Source: Pleionea sp041591085
Lineage (GTDB): Bacteria; Pseudomonadota; Gammaproteobacteria; Enterobacterales; Kangiellaceae
Assembly (NCBI GenBank): GCA_041591085.1
Contig: JBFHSP010000220.1
Coordinates: 1 to 5,056 of the forward strand
Direction: 5' to 3'
Length of the DNA stretch: 5,056 bases
The first letter of the stretch is position 1. Each line of letters begins with the position of its first letter. The notes beneath the pieces were generated by a model. It had not been told where the DNA came from and ran no database searches. It saw only the letters and a list, made by a program, of their open reading frames with translations. Made by a program: the position numbers and the translations under genes. Below, in pieces: positions 1 to 4,087 of the stretch.

Positions 1-120
1 GATCCAGCAGAAGATCGTCAGCTAAAGCTAACCTGTTGATCATTCAAGAGTTTTATTTTTTAGGTATTCAGAGGAACGCTTTTGTGGATTTAGGCAAAGA
101 GAGGACGGTTTTTCGACTTT

Positions 121-149
121 TGTCATCTCGCACTTGATGCGAGATCCAG
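121..149 (-). repeat. Palindromic intergenic repeat, copy 1 (inverted)
   Basis: Read on the minus strand this is CTGG, an 8-bp perfect stem (ATCTCGCA at 145-138 with TGCGAGAT at 132-125), a 5-nt loop, then GACA. The same CTGG-stem-GAC frame occurs in the opposite orientation at 364-397. Short palindromes of this CTGGAT...ATGAC type are scattered through intergenic regions of many Proteobacteria. The family assignment is from memory; the structure and the second copy are visible. Confidence 0.7.
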
Positions 150-325
150 AATTTTATTCGATCATAAGCCCAAGCATCATAAGGTAGAATTAGACAAATA
201 AGCGGACATATAAAAATATTTGTCTTCTCACAAAGTTTCAGCATCGTACAAATGAAGAAGATCTTATTTCGCTCCTCAGCGACTCACTTTTACAAACATG
301 CAAAAGTATCTCGCGCAAAAGCGAT

Positions 326-352
326 AGCGGTGCGAAACCGCTTTTGATTTTA
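326..352 (+). terminator. Candidate rho-independent terminator (plus strand)
   Basis: AGCGGT (326-331) pairs perfectly with ACCGCT (337-342) around a 5-nt loop, and TTTGATTTT follows directly, the usual stem plus T-tract layout for plus-strand transcripts. An alternative longer pairing of AAAAGCG (317-323) with the CGCTTTT side would make it more symmetrical. It would serve a plus-strand transcript entering from the left of the window. No such gene is clearly visible, so the hairpin may instead be part of the repeat cluster. Confidence 0.4.
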
Positions 353-363
353 AGATTTAAAAA

Positions 364-397
364 CTGGATTCCGCATCATCAAATGTGCGGAATGACG
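364..397 (+). repeat. Palindromic intergenic repeat, copy 2
   Basis: CTGG is followed by an 8-bp perfect stem, ATTCCGCA (368-375) with TGCGGAAT (386-393), enclosing a 10-nt loop, then GACG. It is the same element as 121-149 in opposite orientation. Two stem positions differ between the copies and both differences are compensated on the partner strand, so base pairing has been kept. Confidence 0.7.
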
Positions 398-411
398 AAA
401 ATCAAAAATGA

Positions 412-442
412 GATTGTCACGTCGCTTTGCGACTCGATGACA
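412..442. repeat. Hairpin repeat, probable terminator of the rpsU-yqeY operon
   Basis: An inner stem GTCGC (421-425)/GCGAC (429-433) with loop TTT is flanked by an outer pair TGTCA (415-419)/TGACA (438-442). The GATTGTCACGTCGC...TGACA pattern resembles another widespread family of proteobacterial intergenic palindromes. It lies about 20 bases beyond the yqeY stop codon. On the minus strand the hairpin is followed, about 8 nt after the outer stem, by TTTTTGATTTT, so it may end the operon transcript. The gap between stem and T-tract makes it a non-ideal intrinsic terminator. Confidence 0.5.
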
Positions 443-461
443 GAAATAGTTGAGATAGTTT

Positions 462-911
462 TTAACTCAATTGTGCTTTAATTTTGCCACTTACCGCACC
501 CATATCGGCACGACCTTGTAACTTTGGCTTTAAAATACCCATCACTTTACCCATATCACGCATGCTTTCTGCGCCAGTTTCGGCAATAGCCGCAGTAATC
601 ATTCCTGCTATTTCAGCATCCGATAGCTGCTCGGGTAAAAATTCGCTGAGTACTTCAATTTCGGCTTGCTCAATGGCGACTAATTCATCTCGCCCGGCTT
701 CGCTGAATGCTTTAATCGATTCACGACGTTGCTTCACCATTTTGTCTAAAATGGCTAAAACGGTTGCATCATCAACCTCGTCGACTCGATTATCAACTTG
801 AAACTGTTTGATGGCTGCGGTGAGAAGTCGAATGGTGCCAAGACGATCTTTCGCCTTGGCACGCATCGCATCTTTCATCGCATTGTTGATTGTTTCCAAT
901 AATGCGGCCAT
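462..911 (-). CDS. yqeY: YqeY / GatB-YqeY domain protein
   Basis: Small helical protein of the YqeY family, which is homologous to the C-terminal tRNA-interacting tail domain of the GatB amidotransferase subunit. Its exact role is unknown; a tRNA-related function is inferred from the homology. The 149-residue length matches the family. Typical features are the N-terminal AMRAKAKDRLGTIRLL segment, the KMVKQRRESI segment in the middle, and the C-terminal MGKVMGILKPKLQGRADM motif. The protein is cytoplasmic, with no signal peptide or membrane segment. I place the start at the ATG at 911-909. A TTG six bases upstream (917) is in frame, but the family normally begins close to the ATG, and AGGA (925-922) lies 10 nt before the ATG and only 4 nt before the TTG. 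It follows rpsU by 38 bp on the same strand, so co-transcription is likely. Confidence 0.93.
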   Translation of the reverse strand: MAALLETINNAMKDAMRAKAKDRLGTIRLLTAAIKQFQVDNRVDEVDDATVLAILDKMVKQRRESIKAFSEAGRDELVAIEQAEIEVLSEFLPEQLSDAEIAGMITAAIAETGAESMRDMGKVMGILKPKLQGRADMGAVSGKIKAQLS

Positions 912-919
912 ATGCAAAA

Positions 920-925
920 GGTCCT
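920..925 (-). promoter_or_regulatory. Ribosome binding site of yqeY
   Basis: On the minus strand this reads AGGACC, with AGGA as the Shine-Dalgarno core. It sits 10 nt before the ATG at 911 and 4 nt before the alternative TTG at 917. The spacing does not fully decide the start, but with family length it favours the ATG. Confidence 0.5.
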
Positions 926-931
926 AATTAG

Positions 932-946
932 CTTGTTAACAACAAG
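932..946 (-). other. Intercistronic hairpin between rpsU and yqeY
   Basis: CTTGTT (932-937) and AACAAG (941-946) form a perfect 6-bp inverted repeat with a 3-nt loop in the 38-bp gap between the two genes. There is no T-tract, so it is not a full terminator. It could stabilise the upstream rpsU message or set differential expression, which is inference. Confidence 0.3.
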
Positions 947-949
947 TTA

Positions 950-1165
950 TTAGTACATACGCTTGCGGCGTATGCTTTCACGAGATACTTTTTTCGCATG
1001 ACGCTTTACTGCTGCTGCTTTTTTACGCTTGCGAATTGAAGTAGGTTTTTCGTAGTGTTCACGACGACGAACCTCAGCCAGAATCCCGGCTTTTTCACAA
1101 GAGCGCTTAAAACGACGCAGAGCCACGTCAAACGGCTCGTTTTCCTTTACCTTTACGCTTGGCAT
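950..1165 (-). CDS. rpsU: 30S ribosomal protein bS21
   Basis: Complete 71-residue bS21, the same length as E. coli S21 and nearly colinear with it. The conserved block ENEPFDVALRRFKRSCEKAG is present near the N terminus, followed by LAEVRRREHYEKP and a highly basic C-terminal tail ending RRKRMY. bS21 sits on the platform of the small ribosomal subunit near the 3' end of 16S rRNA and supports translation initiation. The start at 1165 is supported by an unusually extensive Shine-Dalgarno sequence 5 nt upstream. It is the first gene of a minus-strand operon with yqeY. In many Gammaproteobacteria rpsU is divergent from tsaD; here the divergent neighbour is a DUF1704 gene instead. Confidence 0.98.
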   Translation of the reverse strand: MPSVKVKENEPFDVALRRFKRSCEKAGILAEVRRREHYEKPTSIRKRKKAAAVKRHAKKVSRESIRRKRMY

Positions 1166-1170
1166 GAAAA

Positions 1171-1182
1171 ATCACCACCTTA
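1171..1182 (-). promoter_or_regulatory. Extended Shine-Dalgarno of rpsU
   Basis: On the minus strand this reads TAAGGTGGTGAT, which matches the complement of the 16S rRNA 3' tail (TAAGGAGGTGAT) at 11 of 12 positions. It ends 5 nt before the rpsU ATG. That is far more complementarity than ordinary genes show and fits very strong initiation of a highly expressed ribosomal protein. Confidence 0.75.
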
Positions 1183-1222
1183 AATAGTTGTATTAACATT
1201 AAATAAAATCGATACATTAACC

Positions 1223-1249
1223 ACTATAATCAAGCGATAAATACACCAA
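1223..1249 (-). promoter_or_regulatory. Candidate sigma70 promoter for rpsU-yqeY
   Basis: On the minus strand a TTGGTG -35-like hexamer (1249-1244) and a TATAGT -10-like hexamer (1228-1223, one base from consensus) are separated by 15 bp, which is shorter than the optimum of 17. The transcript would start near 1216, giving a leader of about 50 nt. The -10 is good, but the spacing makes this tentative. Confidence 0.35.
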
Positions 1250-1362
1250 TCCCTCGAAGGGGCGCCGATCTTAAAGCGTTTTGCTTAGAAATGCAAAACA
1301 ATTGGCTATTTCTCGAGCACTCTTAGAAAAAATGCAATTTTCGTTTAAAATTGAGAGACTTA

Positions 1363-1391
1363 TTCGGCAATACCACGCCATTCTCTATCAT
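1363..1391 (+). promoter_or_regulatory. Weak candidate promoter for the DUF1704 gene
   Basis: TATCAT (1386-1391) is one base from a consensus -10, and a poor -35 (TTCGGC, 1363-1368) stands 17 bp upstream. The transcript would start about 16-18 nt before the GTG codon, just long enough to include the ribosome binding site. The -35 is weak, so this is a suggestion only. Confidence 0.25.
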
Positions 1392-1404
1392 TTAAACCCT
1401 AACC

Positions 1405-1410
1405 AGAGGT
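1405..1410 (+). promoter_or_regulatory. Ribosome binding site fixing the GTG start at 1415
   Basis: AGAGGT ends 4 nt before a GTG codon. The nearest alternative in-frame ATG codons are far downstream within the conserved protein, so this site decides the start. Confidence 0.6.
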
Positions 1411-1414
1411 TATA

Positions 1415-2698
1415 GTGACTGTTTCTACTGAAAACTGGCTTAACACTGAAAAAGAACGACTTAGCAAGCTATCTGACAATATCTTTAAGGTAGGGAGCAC
1501 CTTGCAAATTTTGTCGCGGCTGGCTTGGCCTTTATCTATCAAAGACGAATTCTTTAAAAACAGCGCGCAACGACTACCTCAAGTAGAATATGAGCGATTT
1601 GACGCACTGCCTGTAATTAATGTTTTAAATGAGGTTGAAGAGCAATTAGGCGATACTCCGGTAGACGATTGGTTTAGAAAACAAATTGAAGGCTATTCAA
1701 ATGCCGCCAATATGCTTCAATTCAGGGGCACTCAGCATTTTTACGATTACTCCAAACTGTTATACGGCAAACCAACCGATCCGCTACGTGATGAGAAAAC
1801 TAATTCGTTAGGTCTTGCTAAACGATACCTAGAACTGCTTCAGCCTATCAACAAAATGAAGCTCGCCAAGCCTCCTGAAGTGTGCATTTTGGCAGAAACA
1901 CTGGCGGAAAGAATGAAGCAAGCCACCAAAACCATGTTTGGAGATGAAGCGCCAGACATTCAAATAGTGGACGACTTATCTGCCAATGCCCTAGCGAGCT
2001 CAGAAAGAGTTCGAATTCGCAGAACTGCTAGTTTTTCAGATAATGACATTGAACAACTAGTTGAGCATGAAATTCATATTCATGTAGCGACCATGTTAAA
2101 CGGCAAAACTAAAGGCAACTTAAGTTTGTTAGGACTTGCTCACCCTAGCTCAACCAAAACTCAAGAAGGATTGGCCGTATTTGCCGAATACATTACTAGC
2201 ACTCTAGATTTAGCCCGAATGAGTAGACTGGCCGACAGAGTTATTGCCACGCAAATGACCATTGATGGCGCTAATTTTATCGATATTTATCGGTATTATT
2301 TAGATAAAACCGATAACCCAAGCCAATCTTACGAAAATACCCGTCGAGTGTTTAGAGGCGGTGTGGTTGAAGGTCGCGCACCGTTTACCAAAGATATCGT
2401 TTACTTAGATGGTTTATTGCGGGTGCATAACTTTTTAAAAGCGGCGGTTAACGCTGGTCGTGCAGACAGTATTCATCTGTTATTCGCTGGCAGACTTGAT
2501 ATTGAAGACTTACCGGTTTTTTCTTATTTAAGAGCATTAGGACTTTGCCAAAAACCGCGATTTTTACCGCCTTGGGCCAAAGATTTGCGTATTTTGCTGT
2601 GCTATTTGTCTTATTCTTCTTTTTTAAACACTATTGATATGTCAAAAGTATTTAAGCACTACGAAGATTTATTAAAAGATGTTGGAGAAGTCTATTAA
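1415..2698 (+). CDS. DUF1704 / MATCAP-type zinc metallopeptidase (QEGLA motif protein)
   Basis: A 427-residue cytoplasmic protein of the DUF1704 family, annotated in bacteria as 'flavohemoglobin expression-modulating QEGLA motif protein'. The family includes the eukaryotic tubulin tyrosine carboxypeptidases (MATCAP). The catalytic centre is visible: HEIHIH at residues 218-223 is the HEXXXH zinc motif (ligands His218 and His223, catalytic Glu219), and QEGLA at 250-254 supplies the probable third ligand Glu251. A further conserved block, RRVFRGG (310-316) to FTKDIVYLDGL (324-334), is typical of the family. The extra His221 inside the motif is unusual. There is no signal peptide; the N-terminal ~150 residues are helical and less conserved. 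The bacterial substrate is not established; peptidase activity is inferred from the family. Start is GTG. Its stop codon overlaps that of the convergent gene by 4 bp. No terminator separates them. Confidence 0.9.
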   Translation: MTVSTENWLNTEKERLSKLSDNIFKVGSTLQILSRLAWPLSIKDEFFKNSAQRLPQVEYERFDALPVINVLNEVEEQLGDTPVDDWFRKQIEGYSNAANMLQFRGTQHFYDYSKLLYGKPTDPLRDEKTNSLGLAKRYLELLQPINKMKLAKPPEVCILAETLAERMKQATKTMFGDEAPDIQIVDDLSANALASSERVRIRRTASFSDNDIEQLVEHEIHIHVATMLNGKTKGNLSLLGLAHPSSTKTQEGLAVFAEYITSTLDLARMSRLADRVIATQMTIDGANFIDIYRYYLDKTDNPSQSYENTRRVFRGGVVEGRAPFTKDIVYLDGLLRVHNFLKAAVNAGRADSIHLLFAGRLDIEDLPVFSYLRALGLCQKPRFLPPWAKDLRILLCYLSYSSFLNTIDMSKVFKHYEDLLKDVGEVY

Positions 2699-3732
2699 CT
2701 CGATGGTTTAATCAATTGCGGTAGAATTCTCTTACGGATGGCACGCTTTTGTCTTTTCTTATATAAATCATGTGAAGCAAGACCGATCCGAGTTAATTGA
2801 TAGCTGGCCTGATCCATAATTTGAATTTCAAAGGGAAAGAAAAAGCTGCGCTTTTGCCCTGCGTCGGTGGTAATAGAAATTCTCTGGCGCGCCGTAAACT
2901 GGATAGAATGATAGCTTACTTCGGTATAAGGATTATCCAAACGAGCAACGGCTTCATCAGGGTAAGGCATCGCTTCCATCATTTGGATGATGTTCTTTTC
3001 TTCGATCCCCTGATCTAACTGCTCGCAAACCCATTTGTAATCAATCAAGGAATTACGGCAACGAGATGGTTTGACATTGGCAAACATCACTCGATTCTTC
3101 TGCCTTAAATACAGCAGTACTTTAAAAGCATCGAATCTAGTTTCAGCGATAAACCGAATCCCTACCCAATCAAAAATATCCGCGGCCACATTCTCAGCCT
3201 TATGCAACAGTTTTAGCGCAACCGATCGTTTAGATTTAGCTGGTCGGCAATCAAAACTAGCCAAAGGAATATCTCCTAAGTATGTTGTGCCATCTTTAGT
3301 CGCAATATGCGAAGAAAACCGAGCCAAAATTTGCTCTCGAATTTCTGCTTGGAACCGATCATTCAAAAATGAATAACTGTGAGCTAAGGTATGCATCACT
3401 CTTAAAATGGAGCAACTCCACATCGAGCGCTCTGTAGACTCTTGCGAACTGACATCACACAACATTTGAACAATATCTTGGTGCTCAATAAAGTGGAGCG
3501 GGATAGATTCACCTTCATTTAATAAATCTTCATGAATCAGTGCTAATGCATCTTTGTAAATTTGATTAATCTCAAGTCGATCGGATTCATCGTGAATATC
3601 AAAGCCATAACACGCTATAAATTCCTCAGCATCTGCTGATGAGGTTATATTGAGTCGTTTAGCATCAATAAATGAGCGCCCCTCTAGAACACTTTGAATA
3701 GAAGCACTGTCGGCAATTTCAGAGTAACGCAT
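2695..3732 (-). CDS. Uncharacterised protein with a RelA/SpoT-like C-terminal region (possible TIGR04552/TIGR04562 family)
   Basis: A 345-residue soluble protein with no assigned function. From memory it resembles the TIGR04552/TIGR04562 conserved families found beside QEGLA-motif proteins; I cannot confirm this. Residues about 160-312 show the order of motifs of a (p)ppGpp synthetase domain. RPAKSKRSVALK (163-174) resembles the RPK..SI..K motif. IFDWVGIRFI (186-195) resembles IFDLLAIRVI with its metal-binding Asp (here Asp188). SYHSIQF (273-279) resembles GYQSLHT (here Tyr274), and FEIQI (301-305) resembles EVQIRT (here Glu302). About 40 extra residues lie between the second and third motifs, and the KDYI..PK..G segment is not clearly present. 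The N-terminal 160 residues have no recognisable HD hydrolase motif. The C terminus is very basic (KKRQKRAIRKR). ATG start at 3732 with AAGAAGAG just upstream. Active synthetase, degenerate or repurposed enzyme are all possible. Confidence 0.75.
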   Translation of the reverse strand: MRYSEIADSASIQSVLEGRSFIDAKRLNITSSADAEEFIACYGFDIHDESDRLEINQIYKDALALIHEDLLNEGESIPLHFIEHQDIVQMLCDVSSQESTERSMWSCSILRVMHTLAHSYSFLNDRFQAEIREQILARFSSHIATKDGTTYLGDIPLASFDCRPAKSKRSVALKLLHKAENVAADIFDWVGIRFIAETRFDAFKVLLYLRQKNRVMFANVKPSRCRNSLIDYKWVCEQLDQGIEEKNIIQMMEAMPYPDEAVARLDNPYTEVSYHSIQFTARQRISITTDAGQKRSFFFPFEIQIMDQASYQLTRIGLASHDLYKKRQKRAIRKRILPQLIKPSS

Positions 3733-3868
3733 ACATCTCTTCTTAGTGATATTTAATCCCTTAAAGTGTAGCAGCTAAGTCTTAAAAGTACTTTTATGTG
3801 CAATATTACCAACGTAATAGTCTCCCTAAAACCTTGCTAAATCTCATTGGGCGATTAGACTTGCCGTA
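3733..3868. other. Divergent intergenic region
   Basis: This AT-rich stretch separates the minus-strand RelA/SpoT-like gene from the promoter of the plus-strand receptor. It contains a 14-bp palindrome (3783-3796). I found no convincing promoter for the minus-strand gene; TACACT (3770-3765 on the minus strand) is a possible -10 without a matching -35. Confidence 0.5.
3783..3796. promoter_or_regulatory. 14-bp perfect palindrome, possible operator
   Basis: TAAAAGTACTTTTA is a perfect inverted repeat without a spacer. It lies between two divergent genes, about 50 bp upstream of the minus-strand start codon and about 70 bp upstream of the receptor's -35. The position suits a dimeric regulator, but no known consensus is recognised and AT-rich palindromes can arise by chance. 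Confidence 0.3.
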
Positions 3869-3897
3869 TTGGGTAAAGCGATGATTTAGTTTATAAT
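3869..3897 (+). promoter_or_regulatory. Sigma70-like promoter of the riboswitch-receptor transcript
   Basis: A perfect TATAAT -10 (3892-3897) lies 17 bp downstream of TTGGGT (3869-3874), a partial match to TTGACA. Transcription would begin near 3904, a few bases before the riboswitch aptamer, which is where it would be expected for a THI element leader. Confidence 0.65.
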
Positions 3898-3917
3898 TGC
3901 CCCGCCTTATTCTAGGC

Positions 3918-4012
3918 AAAACCTGGGGGTGCTTGGTGCATGAGCACTAAGCTGAGACGTTTTCGAACCCTTTGAACCTGATCCGGTTAATACCGGCGTA
4001 GGAATGGTTAAG
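3918..4012 (+). promoter_or_regulatory. TPP riboswitch (THI element) aptamer
   Basis: The leader binds thiamine pyrophosphate and shuts off the downstream gene when TPP is plentiful. All conserved parts are visible: GGGGTGC (3926-3932), CTGAGA (3952-3957), ACCCTTTGAACCTGATC (3967-3983) and the TTAATACCGGCGTAGG segment (3987-4002). Helices can be traced: P1 AACC (3920-3923)/GGTT (4006-4009), P2 GGGT (3927-3930)/ACCC (3967-3970), P3 a 9-bp helix 3931-3939/3944-3952 with loop ATGA, P4 CCT (3977-3979)/AGG (4000-4002), and P5 CCGGT (3983-3987)/ACCGG (3992-3996). It lies 75 bp upstream of a TonB-dependent receptor gene on the same strand. Confidence 0.97.
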
Positions 4013-4046
4013 TTCCAGCACTGGCTTTAAACACCTTCTAACGCTC

Positions 4047-4080
4047 CCGGATCTCTAATTTGAACGATGATATTAGAGAT
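4047..4080 (+). promoter_or_regulatory. Riboswitch expression platform: Shine-Dalgarno-sequestering hairpin
   Basis: ATCTCTAAT (4051-4059) and ATTAGAGAT (4072-4080) form a perfect 9-bp stem with a 12-nt loop. The 3' arm contains AGAG (4075-4078), the only Shine-Dalgarno-like sequence before the ATG at 4088 (9 nt away). The overlapping CCGGATC (4047-4053) is complementary over 7 bases to GATCCGG (3980-3986) inside the aptamer, which allows an alternative antisequester pairing. No T-tract follows, so control is probably translational. The pairings are seen; the switching is inferred. Confidence 0.65.
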
Positions 4081-4087
4081 TTAAGTT

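Larger units (their letters stand above)
1..461. other. Intergenic region without a supported gene; carries palindromic repeats
   Basis: No reading frame of convincing length or content lies here. At the left edge two tiny partial readings are possible. On the plus strand a frame open from base 1 ends at a TGA at 37-39 and could be the last 12 codons of an upstream gene. On the minus strand an ATG at 43-41 stays open to the edge but has no clear ribosome binding site. Neither resembles a protein I recognise. The rest is AT-rich and holds three palindromic elements and a terminator-like hairpin, listed separately. A weaker GTCGCT/AGCG-containing stretch at about 268-284 may be a decayed relative of the 412-442 repeat. 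The usual operon partner dnaG does not begin anywhere in this stretch. Confidence 0.7.

Noticed and set aside
1..461. CRISPR array
   Set aside because: The repeats are few, in inverted orientation, of different families and not regularly spaced.
484..801. Plus-strand reading frame of 105 codons
   Set aside because: It lies antisense within the well-supported yqeY gene and its translation resembles no protein I know; it is a shadow frame.
1193..1230. Plus-strand TATAAT at 1225-1230 as a promoter for the DUF1704 gene
   Set aside because: No -35 lies 16-18 bp upstream, and the leader would be about 180 nt. The same bases fit a minus-strand rpsU promoter better.
1278..1299. Inverted repeat GTTTTGC/GCAAAAC with an 8-nt loop as a terminator
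   Set aside because: The stem is AT-rich and has no T-tract on either strand, and it lies between divergent genes, where no terminator is needed.
1284..1338. Imperfect direct repeat of CTTAGAAA...TGCAA (1284-1297 and 1321-1336) as regulator sites
   Set aside because: The matches are short, AT-rich and differ in length, which is expected by chance here.
2797..3376. Two plus-strand reading frames (73 and 101 codons) inside the 345-residue gene
   Set aside because: Both are antisense to a long coding region with clear motifs, and have no ribosome binding sites or recognisable content.
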